Positions 1-6,742 of a stretch of 20,341 bases of DNA are shown here, one piece after another. The stretch is taken from contig JBOGKW010000042.1 of NCBI GenBank assembly GCA_050746205.1, positions 1-20,341 of the forward strand. The letters are read 5' to 3'. Numbering within the stretch: position 1 is the stretch's first letter; each line of letters starts with the position of its first letter. A model generated the notes under the pieces. The model was not told the origin of the DNA. It worked only from the letters and a program-made list of their open reading frames with translations, and did no database searches. Source of the DNA: JAKAUF01 sp050746205 (GTDB lineage: Bacteria > Acidobacteriota > Terriglobia > Terriglobales > SCQP01). A program made the position numbers and the translations under genes.

Positions 1-438
1 GGCTTCCAGCCGGGCGTGTAGTGCCGCGCCGGCCGCCAGGTCGCTGGCGATCGGCTGCCCAGCCGCCTGCTTGCGCAGCGTGTCGCGGCGCCAGGTCTCG
101 AACTCCTCGACCCAGGCCTCGATAGTGAACTCGTAGTCGGCATTGCGCGCCAGGGCGAACTCTCCGCTCCAGCGGTCATTGCCCAGCGCCGCCATCGGCG
201 CCCGCTGCCACGCCGGGGCAGGCTCGGCCGCGACCCGGAACATAAGCGCCGCCCCGAGCACGTCGTGGCCCTCTTTGAAAATATCCGCCTCGACTGCGAC
301 CCGGTCGCCTTGGATGCGCTTGACCGGAAAGCGCCCGCTGTCCACGTGCGGCGCGACGTTCTCGATGACGATGTTTTGACCGGCCAGCGGATGGCGCGGG
401 CTGCGGCCGCGCGGGGAACGAGAACGAGGAGCCGCCAT
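1..438 (-). CDS. glgE: GlgE, alpha-1,4-glucan:maltose-1-phosphate maltosyltransferase (N-terminal part, cut by window edge)
   Basis: The minus strand encodes 146 codons from an ATG at 438 and runs off the left edge in frame. The segment reads IVIENVAPHVDSGRFPVKR, then a GD-RVAVEADIF-EGHD stretch, ALGNDRWSGEF, and FTIEAWVEEFETWRRD. This is the pattern of the beta-rich N-terminal domain of GlgE, a GH13 enzyme that transfers maltosyl units from maltose-1-phosphate onto alpha-1,4-glucan in the cytoplasm. The GH13 barrel and its catalytic residues lie outside the window, so activity cannot be judged. No other start codon sits just upstream in frame, and no clear Shine-Dalgarno precedes the ATG. 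A basic SRSPRGRSPR tail precedes the domain. The gene points the same way as treZ at the other edge. Family identity rests on recognised sequence patterns and is strong; completeness is unknown. Confidence 0.88.
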   Translation of the reverse strand, partial: MAAPRSRSPRGRSPRHPLAGQNIVIENVAPHVDSGRFPVKRIQGDRVAVEADIFKEGHDVLGAALMFRVAAEPAPAWQRAPMAALGNDRWSGEFALARNADYEFTIEAWVEEFETWRRDTLRKQAAGQPIASDLAAGAALHARLEA

Positions 439-612
439 ATAGGCAGAGTACCGCGGCCCCGGCGGCCGGTTTGGGGCTGCCACGGGCAGCGCCTCATCGC
501 CGCAACTTGGAGACACCCTGGAAGCCAGCGGGCGTCCGTTGCCGTCGCCGCAGCCCAGCCGCCCAGAATCGGGCGGCTGCGCCGCTTGGCCCCGCATGGG
601 CGAGGCTCCGCG
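439..612. repeat. Intergenic hairpin-rich segment (repeat copy A, about 517-587)
   Basis: This gap between the DUF4097 gene and glgE holds no ORF I can support. It contains a 6-bp hairpin (476-481 with 485-490) and a perfect 9-bp hairpin (556-564 with 571-579, loop agaatc). The core from 517 onward shares ordered blocks with 12367-12507: cctgga, then a 21-base block at 524-544, then agcccagccgc at 552-562, then gggcggctgcgccgctt at 571-587 with one mismatch. No T-tract follows the hairpin on the minus strand, so it is not a classical terminator for the upstream operon, although it could slow or stop transcription. Confidence 0.65.
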
Positions 613-1989
613 CTATTGCCAGCTCGGCCCGGGCGCAGGCGCGGCCCGTGATTGGGTCAGCGCACTCGATCTGGAAATGTTCCCGTCCTGGGTGCGCAAA
701 TAAATCAGAGCGCCGCCGCCGCCCGCGGCGCCCTGCGCCGCCGCCTGGCCGTTGTCGCGTTGCACGGTCACGCCCCAGTCGCCAAAAATATCGCCGTTGC
801 GGGCCAGCGCGTCGAGCCGGAATCCGGCGCTTTGCGGCCAGCCCAGGGCGATGTCCCCGTTTCCGTCCCGAATGCTGACCGATCCGAGTTTGGCCCCCGC
901 CGCGGGCAGGGCCGCGACCGCTCCATTCTGGTCGCGGACGCTCAAGCTCCCCTGAAAGGCTCGGATGGCGATATCGCGGCCGTGAGTGCGGATTTGGAGG
1001 TCGCGGGCATCGGCGGCCGTCAGGCCCTCACCGGTCAGATCCAGATTGCCGTGCAAGGCGGCGCAGGTGATCCGGGTGTCGCCGGTGAGCAGTTCGAAGC
1101 CGGCGGGCAAATCCGCCAAGGAAACGTCCCCGTAGGAGTTCCCGCTCATCTCCACGCGCCCGCGGGCATGGTGCACGGTGAGATCGCCGCCGCCCTGGAT
1201 GTCCACGCTTTTTTCCACGTCTTCCACCACAATGGGTCCGCCGCCACCGTGGATCGTCACCGCGGCCGCGGCCGCATCCACCGTAACCGTACCATCCTGG
1301 GTCGTCAAGCTGAGCGGCGCAGCCCAATGGAGCACCTGAATGTCGCCATGGTCCAGCGTGATGGTGACGGGCGTGCCGGCAGGCAGGAACAAGCGCAGTC
1401 GGGACCGCAGGCGGTCGCTGGGGTGATCGCCCGCCGGCCGGACCAGCCAGACCCCGCCGCTGGCCGCCATCTCCGGCGCCGCGGCGTCAAAGCGCGACTG
1501 CGCGGCGGATTGCGATCCAGCGCGCACGCTGTCCTCGACCGAGGCGCGGATGGCCTGCCCCGGGGTGGCTACCAGTTCCACGCTGGCGCGGCTGGCCCGC
1601 ACGACCACCGGCATGCCGGCGGGCAAGGCGGCTTGGGCGTGGGCCGGAAAGTTGTACTCCTGTTCCCAAGGCGCGCCCCCTTGCCAATCGCCGTTCCAGT
1701 GCCAGTGCGGCAGCGAGAGAGAAGCCGTAAGGGCGAGCCCAAAAATGATTACCACCACCAGCAGCGCCACTTCGCCGCCACTCAGTCCGCCGACGCCCGG
1801 CTCGGTGTAGTGCTCGACCAGGCGCACGATCCCCCACACGATCAGCAGTGCCGGCCAGTAATGCGCGATCAAGCGATAGGCGTCGAAGCCCGGGAGCCGG
1901 TTGCGAAGCAGGAACAGCACGCCGATGGCGATCAGCACCAGCGGGCCGAAAATCGAGTGCCGGTGGTGATGGCGATAGCCGTTGTCCAT
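613..1989 (-). CDS. Membrane-anchored DUF4097-type beta-repeat protein with LiaI/LiaF-like N-terminus
   Basis: The protein has 458 residues. A His-rich start is followed by two helices (about 13-28 and 44-60) in the pattern GPLVLIAIGVLFLL ... WPALLIVWG, which resembles the LiaI/LiaF or DUF5668 transmembrane module. A third helix lies at about 73-93. The remaining ~360 residues are short alternating beta segments with recurring DGxxxV, NGDI, RNGDIFGDW and TQDGNIS turns, typical of DUF4097 'putative adhesin' beta-helix domains, presumably outside the membrane. The ATG at 1989 is chosen because GGAGG stands 7 bases upstream and the previous gene's TGA ends one base before it; an in-frame start at 2016 would overlap that gene. 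It is the last gene of the sigma-factor operon. LiaF-like proteins elsewhere modulate envelope-stress signalling; that role here is inference. No enzyme motif was seen. Confidence 0.8.
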   Translation of the reverse strand: MDNGYRHHHRHSIFGPLVLIAIGVLFLLRNRLPGFDAYRLIAHYWPALLIVWGIVRLVEHYTEPGVGGLSGGEVALLVVVIIFGLALTASLSLPHWHWNGDWQGGAPWEQEYNFPAHAQAALPAGMPVVVRASRASVELVATPGQAIRASVEDSVRAGSQSAAQSRFDAAAPEMAASGGVWLVRPAGDHPSDRLRSRLRLFLPAGTPVTITLDHGDIQVLHWAAPLSLTTQDGTVTVDAAAAAVTIHGGGGPIVVEDVEKSVDIQGGGDLTVHHARGRVEMSGNSYGDVSLADLPAGFELLTGDTRITCAALHGNLDLTGEGLTAADARDLQIRTHGRDIAIRAFQGSLSVRDQNGAVAALPAAGAKLGSVSIRDGNGDIALGWPQSAGFRLDALARNGDIFGDWGVTVQRDNGQAAAQGAAGGGGALIYLRTQDGNISRSSALTQSRAAPAPGPSWQ

Positions 1990-1990
1990 G

Positions 1991-2233
1991 TCACCGCCTC
2001 CAATCCGGATCGTCATGGTGGCGGTGCGGGATGGCGCGTTGCGCCAAGCCGACCGCTCCGATGGCGATGAGGAGGATGGGCCAGGTTTGATCGAAACCCC
2101 AGCGCGGCATGGTCATCTGGAGCAGAAACAGCACGCCCAAGGTGATCAGCACCACCGGCCCGGTGATGCCGCGGCTGCGGCAGGCGGGGCAGTCCCGCGG
2201 CGGAATTGGGCGGGAGGGCGGCGGCGCGGCCAT
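1991..2233 (-). CDS. Small two-helix membrane protein with CPAC motif (DUF5668/LiaI-like)
   Basis: This is an 80-residue protein. A short Pro-rich N-terminus carries one DCPACRS knuckle. It is followed by ITGPVVLITLGVLFLL and WPILLIAIGAVGL, two predicted helices of the same pattern as those in its two operon neighbours, and a charged His/Asp/Arg tail. The ATG at 2233 follows the upstream gene's stop by 23 bases. A purine-rich AAGGAAAGGA lies upstream, rather far from the ATG (about 15 bases). An in-frame start at 2317 exists but would overlap the upstream gene and add a non-conserved stretch. A single CxxC pair could bind metal only as a dimer or with a partner. Function is unknown; membrane location and co-expression with the sigma operon are inferred. 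Confidence 0.72.
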   Translation of the reverse strand: MAAPPPSRPIPPRDCPACRSRGITGPVVLITLGVLFLLQMTMPRWGFDQTWPILLIAIGAVGLAQRAIPHRHHDDPDWRR

Positions 2234-2256
2234 AATCGGGGGCGGGGGTCCTTTCC

Positions 2257-2970
2257 TTAACTCTGGCGTCGCCGCTCCAGCATCAGCGCGCCGATGACGA
2301 TCAGTAACACCGGCCAAAAATACCGCAGGACATCGAAGGCGAACAAGTTGAGGCTGCGCAGCAACAGCACCGCGCCGATAGCGATCAGCACGACGGCGCC
2401 CGTCGGGGCGGTGAAATGCACCGCGCCGAAGCCGGGAACCTCGGCCAGCGGCTGGCCCAGCTCCAAGGCCCGAGCGGTGCGGTAGGAGTCAATGACCATG
2501 TAGAAGTAAAACGCCGCCGCGCCGATGCCAAAGATCGTGCCGAAGGCCTGATGGCTCATGGACACCAAAAAGCCGAAGATGACCACTTGCAAAAAGGCTT
2601 TGAAATACTGCCCGTTGTAGATCGCGCCGACCCCGGGGATGAAGCCCAATGCCAGGGCCACGCCGGCGTTGGGCACGCCCGGGCGCAGCGGCGGCGCCCC
2701 GGGCTCCAGGGGATCGCCGGCATGGGTCGCGGCCGCGGCGGCCGCTCCGGCGCCCGGCCCGGCTTCGGCCGCGCCATAGCCGGCGCCGGCAGCCGCGTAG
2801 GCAGCGCCACCGCTGGGGCCGGGAGGCGGGTTGACGCCCGCCTGCCGCGCCAGGCAGTTCTGGCAGTAGATCACGCCGTAGATGTCCCGCTGATCCTCGG
2901 AGCAAAGCGGACGGCCGCAGAGGCGGCAGTAGGCGGTGGCCGTGCGCTCGGGATGTTGATAACAGTTCAT
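2257..2970 (-). CDS. B-box-type zinc-finger membrane protein with LiaI/LiaF-like C-terminus
   Basis: The protein has 237 residues from the ATG at 2970, which overlaps the stop of the preceding anti-sigma gene as ATGA; this decides the start over an upstream in-frame codon at 3024. Residues 3-39 carry ordered Cys and His (C3, H6, C15, C18, C23, C36, C39) in a B-box-like zinc finger. A Gly/Ala/Pro-rich linker covers about 44-95. A hydrophobic region with ALGFIPGVGAIYNGQYFKA follows and resembles TM2-type 'PGxGxxYNGQ' membrane segments. The C-terminus has two helices in the pattern GAVVLIAIGAVLLL ... FWPVLLIVIGALML, the module repeated in the next two genes. The layout suggests a cytosolic metal-binding head on a membrane protein. 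The ligand or partner is unknown; interaction with the sigma/anti-sigma pair is an inference from position only. Confidence 0.8.
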   Translation of the reverse strand: MNCYQHPERTATAYCRLCGRPLCSEDQRDIYGVIYCQNCLARQAGVNPPPGPSGGAAYAAAGAGYGAAEAGPGAGAAAAAATHAGDPLEPGAPPLRPGVPNAGVALALGFIPGVGAIYNGQYFKAFLQVVIFGFLVSMSHQAFGTIFGIGAAAFYFYMVIDSYRTARALELGQPLAEVPGFGAVHFTAPTGAVVLIAIGAVLLLRSLNLFAFDVLRYFWPVLLIVIGALMLERRRQS

Positions 2971-3605
2971 AGTGCGAAACGTCCGGCCGCCCGTGATGCC
3001 GCCGGGCCCGTATTCCAACTCCACTGCGGCTCGCCGCCGCGGGGCCAGTCCGAGTGATTGCGCTGTTGCGGCGAGGGCGCCACATTGCGCTGGGCGGGGG
3101 ATTGCCGCAGCGCCGCCTGAATATCGTAAGCCAGCTTCAAATCGTCATAATACCGTGCGCCCCGCGCCACCCCCCGGTGCAGCGACGCTTGTACGCCCTG
3201 CGCCAGGCGCGTCGGGGTCCAATCCCGCCACTGGACATGGCGCAAATTCACGCCAGCGACGTTCAGGCCCAGGCTAAACGCAAATAAAACGACGCCGAAG
3301 GTCATCGCCAGGCGCGGCTGCCAAACGCTCCGCGCCAGCGTGCGGCTCGTCTCCCGCCAGCTGATCCAGCGGCGCTGGCTGCTGGTGCGGGCCAGCACCG
3401 CCGGCAGCCACCCGACCGGCGGCGTCACCGGGGGCAGCTCCGCCAGCCCGGCGCGCGCCACGCGCAGCAGGGCCGACAGTTCGGCGCAGGCCGGGCACTC
3501 GCGCAGGTGCTCGCGCATCGCCGCCGCGATCTCCGGCGGCAAGGCGCCGTCCTGAAAATCGCTCAGCGCCTCTTCAAAGGCGGAACATGGAAAATGCGTA
3601 CCCAT
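2967..3605 (-). CDS. Zinc-binding anti-sigma factor (zf-HC2 type), single-pass membrane protein
   Basis: The protein has 212 residues. C7 and the HLRECPAC motif (H33, C37, C40) form the zf-HC2/ZAS zinc site that normally holds an ECF sigma factor. One transmembrane helix lies at about 99-119 (TFGVVLFAFSLGLNVAGV). The roughly 90-residue tail after it should be outside the membrane and is rich in Arg, Gln and Pro, without a recognised domain. The ATG at 3605 has GGTGG 5 bases upstream and is preferred; an in-frame GTG at 3614 is possible. It starts 12 bases after the sigma gene's stop and ends in an ATGA overlap with the next gene. Role by family: sequesters the adjacent sigma factor until an envelope signal releases it. 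Confidence 0.87.
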   Translation of the reverse strand: MGTHFPCSAFEEALSDFQDGALPPEIAAAMREHLRECPACAELSALLRVARAGLAELPPVTPPVGWLPAVLARTSSQRRWISWRETSRTLARSVWQPRLAMTFGVVLFAFSLGLNVAGVNLRHVQWRDWTPTRLAQGVQASLHRGVARGARYYDDLKLAYDIQAALRQSPAQRNVAPSPQQRNHSDWPRGGEPQWSWNTGPAASRAAGRFAL

Positions 3606-3617
3606 TGCTTCCACCGC

Positions 3618-4337
3618 CTAAAGCCGCGCCGCCTGTCCCGCCGCCCCACCCAGGCGGCCCCGCAGCAGCCGCGCCAACTCGATCCGTCCGCGATTGATGC
3701 GGGATTTCACCGTCCCCTCGGGAATGCGAAGCAGGGCGGCGATCTCCTTGTACTCCAAATCCTCCAGATCCCGTAAGATCACCGCTTCCCGCAGTTCGGG
3801 CGACAGCCGGGTCAAACCGGCCTGAATTTGCTCCCGCATCTCCCGCCGCAAAAGCCCGGCATCCGGCGCCCGGTGGGACGCCTCGGCGGGGTCCAGGGGC
3901 CGCGCGTCGCCGCTGCCGGCCATCAGAACGCCGGCTTCGAGCGAGTCCGTCAGTCGGTCATTTTTCCGCCGCCGATAATGGTCAATCAGAAGGTTTCGCG
4001 TCAGACTCAGAATCCAGGTTTTGAGGCTGCCTTGCTCCGCCCGGAACTGTCCCAGGTTTCGGTATACCCGCAGGCAGACCTCCTGGCTCAGGTCATCGGC
4101 GTCTTCGGCGCGGCCAGTGAAGCGATAGCACAAGCTATAGATTTGGCGGGAATGCGCCTGGAGGATCGCCTCCCAAGCGGAGGCATCGCCGGCGAGACAA
4201 CGAGCTACCAGTTGCCGATCTTCCACGGTCGCTTTCGCCGCGTGGGCCGGCGCCAATGCGGCCACCGGCGTCACGGCACGAGCAAGGCAGCCCACCGGCC
4301 CGGGCTCACCTTCATAGACTACGCTGAGGGCGCTCAC
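3618..4337 (-). CDS. ECF-family RNA polymerase sigma factor (RpoE-like)
   Basis: The ORF has 239 residues. Region 2 lies at about 54-124 (YRFTGRAEDADDLSQEVCLRVY, then KTWILSLTRNLLIDHYRRR). A linker of about 45 residues follows, then region 4 at about 171-226 (LSPELREAVILRDLEDLEYKEIA, then the IPEGTVKSRINRGR helix-turn-helix). This is the two-domain layout of ECF sigma factors, which direct RNA polymerase to stress promoters. The start is uncertain: the first in-frame codon here is GTG at 4337 without a clear ribosome-binding site, and the first ~38 residues look unlike the family, so a downstream GTG is possible. It is first in a five-gene operon whose second gene is its likely anti-sigma factor. 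A sigma-70-like promoter sits at 4432-4460. Confidence 0.92.
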   Translation of the reverse strand: MSALSVVYEGEPGPVGCLARAVTPVAALAPAHAAKATVEDRQLVARCLAGDASAWEAILQAHSRQIYSLCYRFTGRAEDADDLSQEVCLRVYRNLGQFRAEQGSLKTWILSLTRNLLIDHYRRRKNDRLTDSLEAGVLMAGSGDARPLDPAEASHRAPDAGLLRREMREQIQAGLTRLSPELREAVILRDLEDLEYKEIAALLRIPEGTVKSRINRGRIELARLLRGRLGGAAGQAARL

Positions 4338-4431
4338 CCCAAGGTAAACGAAATCCGGCCGGGGGAGGTTCCATCCAGAGTCAGGGGGGCCAGGGCGAGG
4401 GCGGCGCCGAGGCCCATCGCAGCCGGCGTCT

Positions 4432-4460
4432 ATAATACTAGCTAGCCTATTGATTTTGAA
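4432..4460 (-). promoter_or_regulatory. Predicted promoter of the sigma-factor operon
   Basis: On the minus strand TTCAAA (4460-4455) and TATTAT (4437-4432) are separated by exactly 17 bases. They match the sigma-70 -35 and -10 consensus at 4/6 and 5/6 positions. The island is AT-rich in an otherwise GC-rich gap. It would give a leader of roughly 85-90 bases to the GTG at 4337. A perfect TATAAT also exists on the plus strand at 4431-4436 but lacks a -35 partner. No ECF-type GAAC -35 was recognised here, so autoregulation is not shown. Confidence 0.5.
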
Positions 4461-4502
4461 TGCCTAATTCCGCCACTCGGGTTCAGTCCCCTGGCCCAAT
4501 AG

Positions 4503-4522
4503 GCGGGGTGAACCTACCCCGC
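4503..4522. promoter_or_regulatory. Inverted repeat in the divergent intergenic region
   Basis: A perfect 7-bp inverted repeat, gcggggt and accccgc, is separated by gaacct. It lies between the divergent sigma operon and the flippase-like gene, 41 bases before the latter's start. It could be an operator or an mRNA hairpin; nothing in the sequence decides which. Confidence 0.3.
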
Positions 4523-4563
4523 GGGCAGTTGTCCGGCGCCGATGGCGGCGTCAAGATGTCCCT

Positions 4564-5610
4564 GTGACCAAGCGGCGCCGTCTAATTTTGAGCGTGTCGG
4601 TGCTGGCGGCTCTGGTGGCCGTTGGTTGGCGGCAGGTGAACAGCAGCCCGGAGTGGCACAATTTCACCTGGCAGGCCGTTTGGCGCGCTACCCGGGATGC
4701 CAAGCTGTCGTTCCTACTCGGCGCCATCGCCTTGATCTATCTCAGTTATTTGCTCCGTTCCCTGCGGTGGAGCACGCTGATGACGCCCCATGGGCGATTC
4801 TGGCCGATTCTTCGGGGTACGCTGATCGGCTTCACGGGGTTAGCGATCTTTGGCCGCCCCGGGGAGTTTGTGCGGCCGTACTACATCGCGCGCACGCATC
4901 GCATGCCTGTATCGCCGCAGTTGGCCGTCTGGTTGCTCGAGCGGGCGTTTGATATGGCGGCGACGTTGCTGCTGGTGATCGCCGCCGTGCTGCTGAATCC
5001 CGGCTTTGCCGCCTCCGGAGCCACCTCCGACGCGCTGCGGCGGGCGATATGGGTCTTAGGCGTTCTGATTGTGTTGGCCCTGGTCGGCATCGGCCTATTC
5101 CATCGCTACCACGACAAGGTTCGGGGCTATGTGCGCCGTCGCCTGGGCCGCACCAGCCAGGCGCTGGCGCAGCGCGCCGAGCATTTCCTCCGTACCTTGG
5201 CCATCGGAACTCAAGCGCTGGCGGCGGGCGGCAAAAACCTGATCCTGTCTTCTTTCTATACCCTGTCGATGTGGCTGGGGGTGGGCGTGGCGGTGTGGCT
5301 GGTGGTGCAAGGATTTCCCGGGATGGTGCCCGGTTTCAGCTATGCCGCGGCGCTGCTGCTGTTGGGCTTTCTGTTGATCGGATCGTTGATTCAGTTGCCC
5401 GCGGTCGGTGGCGGAGTGCAGGTGCTTTTGGTGCTGGGCTTAACGGAGGTGTTTGGCGCGCCCGCGGCCAGCGCCGCCAGCGCAGCGCTGTTGATATGGC
5501 TCATCGCCTTTTACGCGGTCGCTCCCTTGGGGGCGGCATTGGCGGCGCGGGAGCATCTCTCCTGGCGCCGATTGGAGCACGACGCGGAATTAGCCGAGCG
5601 CGAGGCATAA
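4564..5610 (+). CDS. Flippase-like / LPG-synthase transmembrane-domain protein (UPF0104 family)
   Basis: The protein has 348 residues with about eight hydrophobic helices. The segment at 98-130 has G-RPGEFVRPYYIAR followed by LAVWLLERAFDM, the hallmark 'GE-xR-P ... ER-D' pattern of the lysylphosphatidylglycerol-synthase transmembrane family (PF03706). Members move or modify lipid-linked substrates in the inner membrane, including glycosyl carrier lipids. There is no soluble C-terminal LPG synthase domain, so lysyl transfer is unlikely. The start is a GTG at 4564 after a positively charged TKRRR; no strong ribosome-binding site was seen, so the start is moderately sure. An epimerase/decarboxylase follows 45 bases later on the same strand, suggesting a glycan or envelope lipid role. 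The substrate cannot be read from sequence. Confidence 0.83.
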   Translation: MTKRRRLILSVSVLAALVAVGWRQVNSSPEWHNFTWQAVWRATRDAKLSFLLGAIALIYLSYLLRSLRWSTLMTPHGRFWPILRGTLIGFTGLAIFGRPGEFVRPYYIARTHRMPVSPQLAVWLLERAFDMAATLLLVIAAVLLNPGFAASGATSDALRRAIWVLGVLIVLALVGIGLFHRYHDKVRGYVRRRLGRTSQALAQRAEHFLRTLAIGTQALAAGGKNLILSSFYTLSMWLGVGVAVWLVVQGFPGMVPGFSYAAALLLLGFLLIGSLIQLPAVGGGVQVLLVLGLTEVFGAPAASAASAALLIWLIAFYAVAPLGAALAAREHLSWRRLEHDAELAEREA

Positions 5611-5655
5611 CCTTCCGACCCTGGTTGGGCATCCAAGCCCAGCGTGTTGGCCGGC

Positions 5656-6663
5656 ATGCGTGTGGTGGTCACCGGCGGCGCCGGTTTTCTCGGCAGCCAT
5701 CTTTGTGAGCGCCTTCTGGAGCTCGGCCATGACGTCCACTGCGTGGACAATCTGTCCACGGGGCAGCGCGAAAACCTAGCCTCCCTGTACGAGCACCCGG
5801 GATTTCATTTCCATTGCCAGGACGCCTGCGATTACCTGTCGGTGCCCGGCCCGGTGGATGCGGTGCTGCACTTGGCCTCGCCGGCGAGCCCGACCGACTA
5901 CGCTCGCCTGCCCATCGCCACCCTGACGGTGGGATCCCGCGGTACGCACCGCGCGCTGGGGTTGGCGCGGGCCAAGGGAGCGCGGTTCCTGCTCGCCAGC
6001 ACCTCGGAAACGTACGGTGACCCCCAGATCCATCCCCAACCGGAAAGCTATTGGGGCCATGTAAATCCCATCGGCCCGCGCTCGGTCTATGACGAGGCCA
6101 AGCGCTTTGCCGAGGCCCTGACGATGGCCTACCATCGGGCCCATGGCCTGGACACACGGATCGTGCGCATCTTCAACACCTACGGTCCGCGCATGCGTCC
6201 GCGCGACGGCCGCGTGATCTCGACGTTCGTGCGCCAAGCGCTCAGCGGGGAGCCGCTGACCGTCGCCGGTGACGGCCGGCAAACGCGGAGCTTCTGCTAT
6301 GTTTCCGACCTGGTCGAGGGTTTGCTACGGCTGTTGGCGTGTGAGCACCCGCAGGCGCATGCGCCGGTCAACCTCGGCAACGCCGAGGAGCATGCCGTGG
6401 CCGTGGTGGCTCGGCTGGTCCTGCGCTTAACTGGCAGCGCTAGCCCGATCGCGTTCGTGCCCTTGCCAGCCGATGATCCCAAGGTGCGGCGCCCGGCGTT
6501 GGATCGGGCGCGGCAACTGCTGGGGTGGGAACCGGCGGTCGGTTTGGAGGCAGGCCTGAGGTGGACTATCGCCTGGTTTTCCCGCGTTTTACCACCCGCG
6601 GCAGCCGCGGGGTTTGCGGAATGCGGCGCCACCCCACCCGCGCCAGCCTCCGCCACGCATTAG
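5656..6663 (+). CDS. UDP-glucuronate decarboxylase-type NAD-dependent epimerase/dehydratase
   Basis: The protein has 335 residues of extended SDR type. The NAD-binding glycine motif TGGAGFLG is at 6-13, D31 follows the second strand, and the catalytic S117/Y145/K149 set lies within ASTSETYGDP and SVYDEAK. Diagnostic stretches HLASPASPTDY, YWGHVNPIGPRS, IFNTYGPRM and QTRSFCYVSDL are those of UDP-xylose synthase, which converts UDP-glucuronate to UDP-xylose. Related UDP- or dTDP-sugar epimerases are a weaker alternative. The ATG at 5656 places the Rossmann strand (MRVVVTGG) at the canonical position; an in-frame GTG at 5644 is possible. The C-terminus carries about 20 extra Ala/Pro-rich residues beyond the usual end. 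It probably forms an operon with the preceding membrane protein, supplying a pentose sugar for surface glycans. Confidence 0.87.
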   Translation: MRVVVTGGAGFLGSHLCERLLELGHDVHCVDNLSTGQRENLASLYEHPGFHFHCQDACDYLSVPGPVDAVLHLASPASPTDYARLPIATLTVGSRGTHRALGLARAKGARFLLASTSETYGDPQIHPQPESYWGHVNPIGPRSVYDEAKRFAEALTMAYHRAHGLDTRIVRIFNTYGPRMRPRDGRVISTFVRQALSGEPLTVAGDGRQTRSFCYVSDLVEGLLRLLACEHPQAHAPVNLGNAEEHAVAVVARLVLRLTGSASPIAFVPLPADDPKVRRPALDRARQLLGWEPAVGLEAGLRWTIAWFSRVLPPAAAAGFAECGATPPAPASATH

Positions 6664-6693
6664 CGCCGCCGCCTCGTGGCTGCGTCGAGTGGA

Positions 6694-6722
6694 TTTACTA
6701 GCCCGCCGAGTGGAGTTATACT
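6694..6722 (+). promoter_or_regulatory. Predicted sigma-70-like promoter of the GH44 gene
   Basis: TTTACT (6694-6699) and TATACT (6717-6722) lie 17 bases apart in the gap after the epimerase stop. They match consensus at 4/6 and 5/6 positions. Transcription would begin near 6730, downstream of the longest possible reading-frame start at 6614, which supports the TTG start at 6743. Confidence 0.6.
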
Positions 6723-6742
6723 CCAGCCGCGAGGCGCTTGCA

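Noticed and set aside
652..2070. Long open frame antisense to the DUF4097 gene
   Set aside because: Composition is Arg/Gly/Gln-rich without domains; it mirrors GC-rich codon use of the real gene on the other strand.
4431..4436. Plus-strand TATAAT as promoter of the flippase-like gene
   Set aside because: There is no -35 partner at 16-18 bases and it is 128 bases from the start; the same island fits better as the minus-strand promoter.
6614..6742. Extension of the GH44 protein back to an ATG at 6614
   Set aside because: It overlaps the epimerase gene and lies upstream of the predicted promoter; the signal peptide would be buried.
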